Part shown: positions 36,040-44,427 of the stretch, piece after piece
How the letters are laid out: every line of letters begins with the position of its first letter
Numbering within the stretch: the first letter of the stretch is position 1
Assembly (NCBI GenBank): GCA_015064895.1
Contig: SVRI01000002.1
Span: forward strand, 20,113-84,112
Reading direction: 5' to 3'
Origin: Oscillospiraceae bacterium
GTDB lineage: Bacteria > Bacillota > Clostridia > Oscillospirales > CAG-382
Length of the DNA: 64,000 bases
The notes under the pieces: generated by a model
Databases searched by the model: none
The model's input: the letters and a program-made list of their open reading frames with translations, nothing else
What the model was told of the DNA's origin: nothing
Program-made: the position numbers and the translations under genes

Positions 36040-36471
36040 TTAGCAAAGACCGAGATGTATCTTCTTACTCTGCTCTTTGAGCTTTTCGATATCGAACTTT
36101 TCAGTTTCTGCTTCGACATCTTCTGTGCCCCAGATTTCAACGTATTTTCTCATACCGATGAAAGAGATTTCCTTCACAAGGTTAGCAAATGCTCTATGGT
36201 CGGCACTTATGCTGATTCGTCCCTGCGTATCTACATCTGTCGGCATTGCGTTTTTCATGATATATCTCTTCATGTCGCTTATATCTTCTGTTTCACCCAG
36301 AGTATCCAGCTTTTCCATGAAGTTTATCCATTCTTCTTCGGAGTACATAACGAGAAACTTAGAAAAGGTCTTGGCAATAATAACGCTTGAGCCTAAATCG
36401 GCACGGAACTTTGCGGGAACAAACACTCGTCCCTTTGCATCCAAGGTATGTTTAAACTCACCCGTAAGCAT
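36040..36471 (-). CDS. mraZ: Transcriptional regulator MraZ
   Basis: The 143-residue protein consists of two SpoVT/AbrB-like half domains, with LDAKGRVFVPAKFR in the first and VDTQGRISISADHRAFA in the second. MraZ binds repeats in its own promoter and regulates the dcw operon. The start is ATG 36471 with AAGGAGG eight bases upstream; an upstream in-frame extension is ignored. It is the first gene of the dcw operon here. Confidence 0.95.
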   Translation of the reverse strand: MLTGEFKHTLDAKGRVFVPAKFRADLGSSVIIAKTFSKFLVMYSEEEWINFMEKLDTLGETEDISDMKRYIMKNAMPTDVDTQGRISISADHRAFANLVKEISFIGMRKYVEIWGTEDVEAETEKFDIEKLKEQSKKIHLGLC

Positions 36472-36499
36472 ATTCCGCACCTCCTTTTGACTTTCTCGT

Positions 36500-36545
36500 C
36501 GATGAAAACACTGCACTTTCGCTCTTTTTTAATCCATTTTCATCG
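36500..36545. repeat. Nine-bp inverted repeat in the mraZ leader
   Basis: CGATGAAAA (36500-36508) is repeated inverted as TTTTCATCG (36537-36545), with 28 bases between. It lies between the mraZ promoter and ribosome binding site, so it may form an RNA stem or a protein-binding pair. Confidence 0.65.
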
Positions 36546-36569
36546 TTTTTGCTCCACTAAGATGGTTAT

Positions 36570-36598
36570 ATTATAATATACTGCTCTTATTTTTGCAA
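36570..36598 (-). promoter_or_regulatory. Promoter of the dcw operon
   Basis: Minus-strand TTGCAA (36593-36598) and TATAAT (36570-36575) have a 17-base spacer, giving a leader of about 90 bases before mraZ. Confidence 0.82.
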
Positions 36599-36756
36599 TA
36601 GGTTTACATAAAAAAATTCGTCAATTACGGCAATTTAATTTTAAACTTTTTGTAAACAAAGAATGGGTGTTCTATTTTGTTGTAAAATATGACAAAAAAG
36701 GCAGTTTTGTTATGTGCAATTTTACTTTTCAGTTTTTTTATTAAAAATACAACGGC
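36599..36756. other. AT-rich intergenic stretch without recognised features
   Basis: This part of the 341-base gap between mraZ and typA is very AT-rich, with several homopolymer runs. I see no open frame, RNA or repeat in it. Confidence 0.5.
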
Positions 36757-36793
36757 AAAAAAAGAAAGAGAACGACAAGATTTGTCGTTCTCT
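36757..36793 (-). terminator. Terminator of typA
   Basis: A 12-bp stem (AGAGAACGACAA and complement) with a three-base loop is followed on the minus strand by a long T-rich run. Confidence 0.93.
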
Positions 36794-36812
36794 AAAGTCT
36801 GTTTATTGGTGT

Positions 36813-38636
36813 TTAAGATTTCAATTTCGCATAAGCCTTAGCTCTGTTTACATTATTGAGTATCTGCTTACGAAGTCTTATGGACTTGGGTGTTACCTCG
36901 ATAAGTTCATCCTCATTGATAAATTCGATAGCCTCTTCAAGGGAGTGAATTTTAGGAGGTACAAGTCTGAGTGCTTCATCGGCACCGGTTGAACGTACAG
37001 CCGTCATATGCTTCTTCTTGCAAGGATTGATTACGATATCATCCGTCTTCGCATTCTCGCCGACAATCTGACCTTCATAAACATCCTGTGCAGGCACTAC
37101 AAACATCTGACCTCTGTCCTGTACATTATAGATACCGTAAGAGGTTGTCTTACCTGTTTCGTATGCAACAAGTGAGCCTGTGGTTCTCTTTGTAATTTCG
37201 CCTCTATATGGTGTATATTCGAGGAACATGGAGTTGATTATACCCTCGCCTCTTGTATCGGTAAGAAATTCATTTCTGTAGCCGAAAAGTCCGCGGGTAG
37301 GAATATGGAATACAACATGCATTCTGTCGCCTCTGGGTGACATATCAATAAGCTCGCCTTTTCTTGCACCAAGCTTTTCGATAACCGAGCCCATATATTC
37401 CTGAGGAACATCGCAGCTTACTTCTTCCATGGGTTCCATCTTTACGCCGTCAATTTCCTTAAAAAGAACCTTGGGTGCACTTACCTGAAATTCATAGCCT
37501 TCACGTCTCATTGTTTCAATAAGAATTGAAAGGTGCATTTCGCCTCTGCCCATTACTCTGAAGGCTTCTGTGGAATCTGAATCCTCAACCTTGAGGGAGA
37601 TATCCTTGAGAAGCTCACGGTAGAGTCTTGCACGAAGGTGACGTGAGGTACAGAATTTACCCTCTGTTCCCGCAAAGGGTGAGTCGTTTACCGAGAATGT
37701 CATCTCGAGTGTAGGCTCTGAAATCTTACAGAAAGGAAGGGGCTCTACGTTCTGTGTATCGCAAAGCGTATCGCCGATTGTTACCTCTTCTATACCCGAA
37801 AGGCATACGATTTCTCCCGCCTTTGCCTCGTCAACATTAACTCTCTTTAATCCGTCGATAGTGAGAAGGTTTACAATCTTTGCGTTATAGTTATTATGAA
37901 TACCGTGGTGGTGGCAGACGGTCACCTGCATACCCTTCTTTACGGTACCTCTTTCAATTCTGCCTGTTGCAATACGACCGATAAAGTTATCATAGTCGAT
38001 ATTGGAAACGAGCATCTGAGCAGGGCCCTCTTCGTCAACATCGGGACCGGGTACGTGATTTATAATCTGTTCAAACAAAGGTACAAGGTTTTCTTCCTGA
38101 ATATCGGGCGAGAGACTGGCTGTACCGTTACGTCCCGAGCAGAATACAACGGGGCTGTCGAGCTGTTCATCGGTTGCATCAAGAGCAATGAGAAGTTCAA
38201 GCACTTCGTCAACAACTTCTACAGGACGTGCACCGGGTCTGTCAACCTTATTTACAACGATAATTACCTTATGGCCGAGTTCAAGTGCCTTCTGAAGAAC
38301 AAATCTTGTCTGGGGCATTGTGCCTTCAAAGGCATCAACGAGAAGAAGTACGCCGTCAACCATTTTGAGGATTCTTTCAACTTCACCGCCAAAGTCAGCA
38401 TGGCCGGGGGTATCTACAACATTTATTTTAATATCGTTATAGATAATGGAGGTATTCTTTGCAAGGATTGTGATACCTCTCTCACGTTCAAGGTCGTTAC
38501 TGTCCATTACTCTGTCGTCAACAACTTCGTTCTGTCTGAATGTTCCCGACTGCTTGAGCATTTCGTCAACAAGGGTTGTCTTACCGTGGTCAACATGGGC
38601 AACGATTGCTACGTTTCTGATATCATTTCTAATCAT
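36813..38636 (-). CDS. typA: Ribosome-associated translational GTPase TypA/BipA
   Basis: The 607-residue translational GTPase has G1 [11 protein letters not shown], switch [17 protein letters not shown]4 [10 protein letters not shown], then EF-G-like domains III and V and the BipA-specific C-terminal domain ([19 protein letters not shown]). It assists ribosome assembly and stress adaptation, typically at low temperature. Start is ATG 38636 with AGGTG seven bases upstream. Its promoter is embedded in the terminator of the upstream gene cysK. Confidence 0.97.
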   Translation of the reverse strand: MIRNDIRNVAIVAHVDHGKTTLVDEMLKQSGTFRQNEVVDDRVMDSNDLERERGITILAKNTSIIYNDIKINVVDTPGHADFGGEVERILKMVDGVLLLVDAFEGTMPQTRFVLQKALELGHKVIIVVNKVDRPGARPVEVVDEVLELLIALDATDEQLDSPVVFCSGRNGTASLSPDIQEENLVPLFEQIINHVPGPDVDEEGPAQMLVSNIDYDNFIGRIATGRIERGTVKKGMQVTVCHHHGIHNNYNAKIVNLLTIDGLKRVNVDEAKAGEIVCLSGIEEVTIGDTLCDTQNVEPLPFCKISEPTLEMTFSVNDSPFAGTEGKFCTSRHLRARLYRELLKDISLKVEDSDSTEAFRVMGRGEMHLSILIETMRREGYEFQVSAPKVLFKEIDGVKMEPMEEVSCDVPQEYMGSVIEKLGARKGELIDMSPRGDRMHVVFHIPTRGLFGYRNEFLTDTRGEGIINSMFLEYTPYRGEITKRTTGSLVAYETGKTTSYGIYNVQDRGQMFVVPAQDVYEGQIVGENAKTDDIVINPCKKKHMTAVRSTGADEALRLVPPKIHSLEEAIEFINEDELIEVTPKSIRLRKQILNNVNRAKAYAKLKS

Positions 38637-38680
38637 CAAATTTCACCTGATTTTTCAAATTCGTTGTTTACCAAAAATAG

Positions 38681-38709
38681 ATTATACAACAAAAATGCGG
38701 TAAAATCAA
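38681..38709 (-). promoter_or_regulatory. Promoter of typA, overlapping the cysK terminator
   Basis: Minus-strand TTGATT (38704-38709) and a perfect TATAAT (38681-38686) are 17 bases apart. The -35 and spacer lie within the terminator hairpin. Confidence 0.75.
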
Positions 38710-38734
38710 CAAGTAACTTGTAATTTACCGCATT
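38694..38734 (-). terminator. Terminator of cysK
   Basis: An 11-bp outer stem (AATGCGGTAAA with complement) with an inner ACAAG/CTTGT stem is followed by T on the minus strand. Confidence 0.85.
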
Positions 38735-38768
38735 ATTTTTCAATATTTACAATTTTACCTATATTTTC

Positions 38769-39698
38769 CTATTCCGAGAACAGCTCGGTAGAAAGATATC
38801 TGTCGCCTATATCCGGAAGAAGAACAACTATCGTTTTATCCTCATTCCCCGCCCTTTTGGCAATCTCCGTTGCCGCATAAAGTGCCGCACCCGAGGATAT
38901 ACCCACAAGTATTCCCTCTTTCTTTGCAAGGGTTCTTGCAGCATCATAAGCATTATCGTGATGAACGGGAATTATCTCGTCATAAACCTTGGTATCAAGG
39001 ATTTCGGGCACAAAGCCTGCACCTATGCCCTGAAGCTTATGAGCACCTGCCCTTCCTTCCGAAAGATAAGGGCTGTCGGTGGGTTCAACGGCGACGATTT
39101 TTACATCGGGGTTCTTTTCCTTAAGATACTTGCCGACACCTGTTATCGTTCCGCCTGTACCAACACCTGCGACGAAAATATCCACTTTGCCGTCAGTATC
39201 GTTCCAGATTTCGGGACCTGTTGTGAGATAGTGTGCCTTTGGATTTTCGGGGTTTACAAACTGACCTGCAAGAATACTGTCTGGAATCTCGGAAAGAAGC
39301 TCGTTTGCCCTCTCAATAGCACCGTTCATACCATATTTGCCGTCGGTAAGCACCACCTCTGCACCAAAGGCACGGATGAGTTTTATACGTTCAACACTCA
39401 TTGTATCGGGCATTGTGAGAATCACTCTATAGCCTTTGGATGCCGCAATTGCCGCAAGTCCTATGCCTGTATTACCGCTGGTGGGTTCAATGATTGTTGC
39501 ACCCTTTTTAAGCTTTCCTGCTTTTTCCGCTGCTTCAATCATCTGTCTTGCAACCCTGTCCTTGGCAGAGCCTGCGGGGTTTTTGCCTTCAAGCTTACAT
39601 AGGATTGTTGCAGTACAGTTATTCTCTTTTGCATAATTTGAAATCTCAAGAAGCGGTGTATTACCCACAAGCTCTAAGATGTTTTTATAAATTTTCAT
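38769..39698 (-). CDS. cysK: Cysteine synthase (O-acetylserine sulfhydrylase)
   Basis: The 309-residue fold-type II PLP enzyme makes cysteine from O-acetylserine and sulfide. It shows the PLP lysine K46 in NPAGSAKDRVA, the substrate loop EPTSGNTGIGLA, the phosphate-binding GTGGTITG loop and GISSGAALYAA. Length is typical. ATG 39698 has GGAG five bases before; a GTG five codons earlier overlaps the upstream gene. It is co-transcribed behind the LRR protein (11-base gap). Confidence 0.96.
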   Translation of the reverse strand: MKIYKNILELVGNTPLLEISNYAKENNCTATILCKLEGKNPAGSAKDRVARQMIEAAEKAGKLKKGATIIEPTSGNTGIGLAAIAASKGYRVILTMPDTMSVERIKLIRAFGAEVVLTDGKYGMNGAIERANELLSEIPDSILAGQFVNPENPKAHYLTTGPEIWNDTDGKVDIFVAGVGTGGTITGVGKYLKEKNPDVKIVAVEPTDSPYLSEGRAGAHKLQGIGAGFVPEILDTKVYDEIIPVHHDNAYDAARTLAKKEGILVGISSGAALYAATEIAKRAGNEDKTIVVLLPDIGDRYLSTELFSE

Positions 39699-39709
39699 AT
39701 ATTCTCCAA

Positions 39710-40699
39710 TCACTCAAACAGCGAGCTGAAATCTACGGGGTTACCGTTTTCATCGACAAACTGAGGCTGTTCGTTTTTGTCATCGACATTTCCTTGGGCG
39801 TTATTTATCTCGGGAGCATTCTGCACCGGATTATCCTGCTGTTCAAGGTAGCTTTCAAGTGTCATGGATATTCCTGTTTTTATGTCATAAAACACGAATA
39901 CTTTTTCCTTGATATGTTCCAAGGGTGACCAATCGGAAATATCATTGCCGGTAAAGTCAAGCTCCAGTAAGGATTCGGGACTATAATCAGAAAGTGCCGA
40001 TACATCCGTAATTCCGTTACGTGCGAAATATCCAAAACAAAGCTTCGAATACTCTCTGACAAAGGAAACATCTTCAATCTTTGTATCGTAAATCTCAAAA
40101 ATTTCAATATTCTTGAACTTTTTAAGGTCATTAAGGGAATCGCCCTCATTAAAGACAAATTCCGATTTCAAGAGATAGCCATTTGCGGTTTCTTGGAAAT
40201 CAGGCTCATATGCCGCATCCGACAAACAAAGGTCTACATAATCGATATAACCTATAAAAACGCTGTTATCATATCCGTCACACGGACCGAGGGCAATATA
40301 ATGGACATTATCTATATCCTGCTGTGTTACTTCCTGCACTTCTTTTCCAAGGGCATTTGCAAAAGCATGCAAAAACGATTTATTTTCAAAGCCAAGAACC
40401 TGAGCCGAAGCAGAAAGAGCTGTGTCGTCTACCTCGCCCAAAGGGGTTATATTGAGTTCTATTTCGGGCGTTTCCTGTTTAGCGGTATCTCCGTTATCCT
40501 TGGCGGCATCCGGCTGTTTTTTGATTACCTGTGCTGACTGTACGGGCGGTTTGGCATTTTCTTTTTCACTATTCTTTTTACTGTTGGCACTTACACATAT
40601 TGATACAATCATAAAAACCACAAACGCGGCAAGAACTACTGCCATTACTACGTCTTCACGCTTAAATTTGTGACTGCCTTTATTATTCTGGCTATTCAT
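39710..40699 (-). CDS. Membrane-anchored protein with short leucine-rich-repeat-like region
   Basis: The 329-residue protein has a basic N-terminus, a membrane helix at about 17-38 and then a low-complexity charged stretch (about 40-80). The extracytoplasmic part (about 180-280) shows LRR-like spacing (LNDLKKFKNIEIFEIYDTKI, then DVSALSDY, then LLELDFTGNDISDWSPLEHI). The C-terminus is acidic and rich in N, P and Q. It is probably anchored at the outer face of the membrane. There is no known function and no clear link with its operon partner cysK. RBS AAAGGATG is seven bases from the ATG. Confidence 0.78.
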   Translation of the reverse strand: MNSQNNKGSHKFKREDVVMAVVLAAFVVFMIVSICVSANSKKNSEKENAKPPVQSAQVIKKQPDAAKDNGDTAKQETPEIELNITPLGEVDDTALSASAQVLGFENKSFLHAFANALGKEVQEVTQQDIDNVHYIALGPCDGYDNSVFIGYIDYVDLCLSDAAYEPDFQETANGYLLKSEFVFNEGDSLNDLKKFKNIEIFEIYDTKIEDVSFVREYSKLCFGYFARNGITDVSALSDYSPESLLELDFTGNDISDWSPLEHIKEKVFVFYDIKTGISMTLESYLEQQDNPVQNAPEINNAQGNVDDKNEQPQFVDENGNPVDFSSLFE

Positions 40700-40726
40700 A
40701 TATTATCATCCTTTCAAATCAAGTGA

Positions 40727-40755
40727 ATTATACTACTTTTTTATAGGTTTGTCAA
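40727..40755 (-). promoter_or_regulatory. Promoter of the LRR protein-cysK operon
   Basis: Minus-strand TTGACA (40750-40755) and TATAAT (40727-40732) have a 17-base spacer, a full consensus. Confidence 0.88.
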
Positions 40756-40772
40756 TTTTTTTAAAAAAGCAC

Positions 40773-40801
40773 TTGACAAAACGCGACTACATGTGTAGAA
40801 T
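40773..40801 (+). promoter_or_regulatory. Promoter of the blaI-like operon
   Basis: TTGACA (40773-40778) and TAGAAT (40796-40801) have a 17-base spacer. The first operator dyad covers the spacer end and the -10 box. Confidence 0.85.
40787..40798. promoter_or_regulatory. BlaI-type operator, dyad 1
   Basis: CTACA-TG-TGTAG is a perfect dyad of the TACTACA/TGTAGTA type bound by BlaI/MecI repressors. Binding here would block the promoter. Confidence 0.82.
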
Positions 40802-40808
40802 AGTTATA

Positions 40809-40824
40809 GACTACAAGCGTAGTC
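40809..40824. promoter_or_regulatory. BlaI-type operator, dyad 2
   Basis: GACTAC-AAGC-GTAGTC is a perfect six-bp dyad centred 24 bases from the first, just downstream of the -10 box. Confidence 0.82.
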
Positions 40825-40869
40825 GCAAATGATAATGCATTTTCATTTTATTTTGAAAGGACTGTTTTT

Positions 40870-41253
40870 ATGTCAATCGAAAACATAAGTATTGGCGATG
40901 GCGAACTTGAGATTATGAAGGTAATCTGGTCAAAAGACGAAGCTGTCAGCACACAGGAAATAACAAAGGCTGTTGAGGCAAAAGGGTGGAAAAGAACCAC
41001 AATTTCCACTTTTCTCTCACGTCTCGTGGAAAAAGGAGCCCTTGTCAGCGAAAAACAGGGTAACAACTATTTCTACCGTCCTCTTATTTCAAAGAGAGAC
41101 TACAGTTCCATGAAGGCAAAAAGCCTTATTTCATCGCTCTTTGACGGCTCTGCAAAACAGCTTTGTGCTTCGCTTTTTGAAGACGGAAACCTGTCGCAGA
41201 AGGACATAGAAGAGCTTCGTGCCATATTTACAAAGGATGATAACAATGATTGA
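40870..41253 (+). CDS. BlaI/MecI/CopY family transcriptional repressor
   Basis: The 127-residue protein has an N-terminal winged helix (GDGELEIMKVIWSKDEAVSTQEI followed by KGWKRTTISTFLSRLVEKGALV) and a C-terminal dimerisation helix region with the usual cleavage-site area. Such repressors bind CTACA dyads and are cleaved by the partner metalloprotease when a cell-wall signal is sensed. Two matching dyads overlap its own promoter, so the operon is almost certainly autoregulated. It overlaps the next gene by eight bases. Confidence 0.94.
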   Translation: MSIENISIGDGELEIMKVIWSKDEAVSTQEITKAVEAKGWKRTTISTFLSRLVEKGALVSEKQGNNYFYRPLISKRDYSSMKAKSLISSLFDGSAKQLCASLFEDGNLSQKDIEELRAIFTKDDNND

Positions 41254-42877
41254 GTATGTTTTTGGCAGAATTATTATTCTATCGGTAACAGGTGCTCTGC
41301 TTTCTCTGTTTTTGCTGTTAATCAGACCGATTACAAAAAAAGCATTTTCGAGCAGGTGGCACTACTACACATATGTGTTAGCAATGCTTGTGTTTTTGAT
41401 TCCTTTATCGATAAGAATTCCCGAATCTGTCACAGAAAATGAAAGCGGTTTGATTCATTCGGCAAACAATGAGGTACTGCAAAAAGAAAACAACGCCGGC
41501 ATAATTGTCATTACAAGAGCCGATTCTTACACATCTGACGTTGCTGATATTGAGAATCCTACGAAAGATAAAGAAAGCCTTGACTTTGAGTCTGTTTTCA
41601 TGCAAATATCCAAATACGCATTTTACATATGGCTTTTCGGTACGGTTCTTTATTTATCTTTTTCCGTAATTTCTCATTTTGTATTTGTAAAGAAAGCCAT
41701 GACGTTTTCAACAAAAGACGTCATGGGAATATATGCCGAATCCCCCGGCAGGTCAATCAAAGTAACAAAAACCGATTACGTCTCATCCCCTGTTCTTGTC
41801 GGTATATTAAAGGCTCGGCTTTTTATTCCAAACGGGGAGTTTTCGGATGAAACCCTTGACAACGTAATGCTTCATGAATATGTTCATGTAAAACGAAACG
41901 ATATTGCCGTCAAATGGTTATGTCTGATTTCAAAATCGGTTCATTGGTTCAATCCCTTTGTGCACATTCTTTCACATTTTATCGAAACAGAATGCGAGAT
42001 TTCCTGCGACATGGCGGCAACTCGTCATCTTGACAACGACGGTATAAAGAATTACTGCGAAACAATCCTTTCACTCATAACCGCAAAGAACAAAATTTCA
42101 TCCACAGTACTTTGTGCAGGCGGTACAAAGAAAACACTTGAAAGGAGATTCAAAGCAATTATGGAAAAGAAAAAGACAAGCAAAAAGATTGCCGTAATAT
42201 CGGTTATTATTGCCGCAACTATCACTCTCGGTGCAATTACGGTAAGTGCATTCCTTGGCGGCAAAGCAAATGAACAAATGAAAAAAGACAACACCTTTTC
42301 TGCTACAATAGCTGACCCAAAAGAGCCTTATAAGGCACAAGAAAAAAACAGTCAGAATGCAGAAGTTCCTGAAGTTGACGATAAAACTACGGAAGAAAGC
42401 AATAATGAAAACACCATTCTTTACAGGGTTGTTGACAGCAACGATGAAATCGCGACACTAAGAGTTGTTGAGGTCGGAAATAAGGCTGAAATCAGTGCCG
42501 GTTTTGACGAACAGAGACACCCTGCCGTTGACTACCGTCTCAAGTCGGGAACACCTGTTGCAAGTCCCTTTGACGGCGAAATCATAACAGCCGAATATAC
42601 TTCAGACAAGGGCAATCACATTGAAATACTTTGTTTTGACGGTACAACGAGTGTATTATTTGCACATCTTGAAAAGATGAATGTTGTTATCGGTGACAAG
42701 GTTAATGCCGGTGACATTATAGGTACTGTCGGCTCAACGGGAATGGCTACCGGGCCTCATCTTCATGTTGAATACTACCAAGACGGTCAGACGGTAAATC
42801 CTGTGGGAATACTTATTGTTGAGGAAAACGGAGACATTACCGCGGTTGCATCACAGCCTGAGTTGATAATTGATTAA
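41246..42877 (+). CDS. BlaR1-like M56 metalloprotease with C-terminal M23 (LytM) domain
   Basis: The 543-residue protein has membrane helices near 10-30, 40-55 and 125-150, and the M56 domain with zinc motif HEYVH at 210-214 and downstream ETECEISCDMAA. A further membrane helix lies near 315-335. Instead of the penicillin-binding sensor of BlaR1, the extracellular C-terminus is an M23/LytM domain with H425xxxD429 and HLH at 505-507, all zinc ligands present. It probably senses or cuts peptidoglycan outside and cleaves the BlaI-type repressor inside. ATG 41246 has AAAGGA eight bases upstream. A terminator follows. Confidence 0.9.
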   Translation: MIEYVFGRIIILSVTGALLSLFLLLIRPITKKAFSSRWHYYTYVLAMLVFLIPLSIRIPESVTENESGLIHSANNEVLQKENNAGIIVITRADSYTSDVADIENPTKDKESLDFESVFMQISKYAFYIWLFGTVLYLSFSVISHFVFVKKAMTFSTKDVMGIYAESPGRSIKVTKTDYVSSPVLVGILKARLFIPNGEFSDETLDNVMLHEYVHVKRNDIAVKWLCLISKSVHWFNPFVHILSHFIETECEISCDMAATRHLDNDGIKNYCETILSLITAKNKISSTVLCAGGTKKTLERRFKAIMEKKKTSKKIAVISVIIAATITLGAITVSAFLGGKANEQMKKDNTFSATIADPKEPYKAQEKNSQNAEVPEVDDKTTEESNNENTILYRVVDSNDEIATLRVVEVGNKAEISAGFDEQRHPAVDYRLKSGTPVASPFDGEIITAEYTSDKGNHIEILCFDGTTSVLFAHLEKMNVVIGDKVNAGDIIGTVGSTGMATGPHLHVEYYQDGQTVNPVGILIVEENGDITAVASQPELIID

Positions 42878-42882
42878 ATCAT

Positions 42883-42908
42883 AAAGGAGTCCCGACGGGA
42901 CTCCTTTT
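42883..42908. terminator. Bidirectional terminator
   Basis: AAAGGAGTCCC and GGGACTCCTTT form an 11-bp stem with a three-base loop, flanked by A/T runs, between convergent genes. Confidence 0.9.
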
Positions 42909-42916
42909 ATTATACT

Positions 42917-43423
42917 CTATTCACCCAAAACAGCGTTTCTTATCATGCCTTTTATTTCAAAGATATCCTTATCAAGCACAACTGCCAGTTCCTCTGACAA
43001 AGCCTTTTCAACAATGGCAAGATAATGCTCTTCGGTTTGTCTTAGCTTTTTACCTTCTTCGGTACATTTTTTCTCACGGACAAGTATTTCCTTAAGCACC
43101 GCGGCCGTGCCCTCCACACTGTTATCCGACAGCATCTGCTGAAAATGAGCTGCAAGCAGTGCGGGTTGTCTTGTGGTAAATTCAGAAGCCGGTTTATCTT
43201 TCAGCATTTCAAGACATTCCTCTGCCTTCTTTTTTGACATTATGCCTCTGATATTTACATCCGAATCAACAGGCACATACACAACTTCGTTACCGTTTGA
43301 GAAAAGATAACGGAGTTTATAATACTTTTTATCCGATTCCTTGACAAATGAGGGAGTTTCAACAGCCTCGACAGTGCAGACTGCATTTGTTTTATATACT
43401 ACCTTTTCACCTACAGAAAACAA
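42917..43423 (-). CDS. CarD family transcriptional regulator
   Basis: The 168-residue protein starts with the Tudor-like RNA-polymerase-interacting domain (FSVGEKVVYKTNAVCTVEAVE) and continues as a helical C-terminal domain, the normal CarD_CdnL_TRCF plan. CarD proteins contact RNA polymerase beta and stabilise open complexes. The start is taken as TTG 43423 because GGAG is eight bases upstream; the longer frame upstream lacks a ribosome binding site. It is monocistronic. Confidence 0.9.
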   Translation of the reverse strand: MFSVGEKVVYKTNAVCTVEAVETPSFVKESDKKYYKLRYLFSNGNEVVYVPVDSDVNIRGIMSKKKAEECLEMLKDKPASEFTTRQPALLAAHFQQMLSDNSVEGTAAVLKEILVREKKCTEEGKKLRQTEEHYLAIVEKALSEELAVVLDKDIFEIKGMIRNAVLGE

Positions 43424-43454
43424 ATTTCTCTCTCCTTTGCCGTTTACTATACAT

Positions 43455-43483
43455 ATTCTACCATATTTAAACATTAATTTCAA
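43455..43483 (-). promoter_or_regulatory. Promoter of the CarD-like gene
   Basis: Minus-strand TTGAAA (43478-43483) and TAGAAT (43455-43460) have a 17-base spacer. The RNA start would fall close to the TTG codon, leaving a short leader. Confidence 0.75.
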
Positions 43484-43567
43484 AGGCACTTTTGCACAAA
43501 CTTTTCAGCAAAACCAGAGAACAAATTGACGATTACACGCCATTTTGCGTTTTTTAACAAAAAAGGG

Positions 43568-43596
43568 TTTACTTTTCAATGCACAAGTGATAGTAT
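43568..43596 (+). promoter_or_regulatory. Putative promoter of the DUF4886-type gene
   Basis: TTTACT (43568-43573) and TAGTAT (43591-43596) have a 17-base spacer. It is a weaker match than its neighbours. Confidence 0.55.
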
Positions 43597-43619
43597 ATCT
43601 ATAAAAGGGAGGAATTAAA

Positions 43620-44342
43620 ATGAACGTTTTAGCTATAGGAAACAGCTTTTCTCAGGATGCGACAAGATACTTACACCAGGTTGCAAAGTCTGCAGGTGTT
43701 TATCTTGAAGTATTCAATCTTGAAATCGGAGGCTGTCCCCTTTCAAAGCACTTCAGAAACATCAAAGCAGATGCAAAAGCATATGCCTTTGAATTCAACG
43801 GCATATACACAGGCTTTCAAATGAGCATAAGCGAGGCTGTTTTATCCCGTGATTGGGACTACATCACAATTCAGCAGGTAAGCACCCAGAGTCCTAAATA
43901 CGAAACATACCAGCCTTACCTCAATTTCTGCGTAGACTATTTCAGAGAAAACTGCCCTAAGGCAAAGGTTCTTCTCCAGCAGGTTTGGTCATATGAAAAC
44001 GGAGGACCTCAGATAACAAACTGGACAAAGTACAACGATACAGACGAAATGTTCGCCGACACAAAGGCAAGCTACGACAAGGCTCTTGCAGATTCAAAGG
44101 CTGACGGACTTATCCGTTCGGGTGAAGTTATGCTTGAACTTATGCATGGCGGTTTCAAGGTACACAGAGACGGCTTCCATGCTTCTCTCGGTCTTGCAAG
44201 ATATGCCATTGCTCTTACATGGTTTGCAACTCTTACAGGCAGAGATGTTGATACGGTAACATTTAAGGATTTCGACGAGCCTGTAACAGACGAGGAAATT
44301 GCAGCGGCAAAAGCAGCTGTCAAGAAGGTTCTCGGCAAATAA
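43620..44342 (+). CDS. DUF4886-type SGNH-hydrolase-like protein
   Basis: The 240-residue protein has no signal peptide. AIGNSFSQDATRYL at the N-terminus carries the block I serine of SGNH hydrolases, WDYITIQQVS corresponds to a central block, and the C-terminal DGFHASLGLARYA supplies the D-x-x-H pair. These features define the DUF4886 group, presumed esterases or deacetylases of carbohydrates. RBS GGGAGG lies before the ATG. A second member lies at the right end of the window. Confidence 0.85.
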   Translation: MNVLAIGNSFSQDATRYLHQVAKSAGVYLEVFNLEIGGCPLSKHFRNIKADAKAYAFEFNGIYTGFQMSISEAVLSRDWDYITIQQVSTQSPKYETYQPYLNFCVDYFRENCPKAKVLLQQVWSYENGGPQITNWTKYNDTDEMFADTKASYDKALADSKADGLIRSGEVMLELMHGGFKVHRDGFHASLGLARYAIALTWFATLTGRDVDTVTFKDFDEPVTDEEIAAAKAAVKKVLGK

Positions 44343-44350
44343 TCACACAA

Positions 44351-44377
44351 AAAAAGAACGGCGATGCCGTTCTTTTT
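44351..44377. terminator. Bidirectional terminator
   Basis: AAAAGAACGGC pairs with GCCGTTCTTTT around GAT, with T runs in both directions. It serves both convergent genes. Confidence 0.92.
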
Positions 44378-44385
44378 ATATACCT

Positions 44386-44414
44386 GAGGCACCCTTTCGG
44401 GTGCCTCGTTTTTG
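44386..44414 (+). terminator. Second hairpin with T run
   Basis: GAGGCACCC and GGGTGCCTC form a nine-bp stem with loop TTTC followed by GTTTTTG on the plus strand. It backs up the previous terminator. Confidence 0.8.
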
Positions 44415-44427
44415 TTATGCTTTTTTG

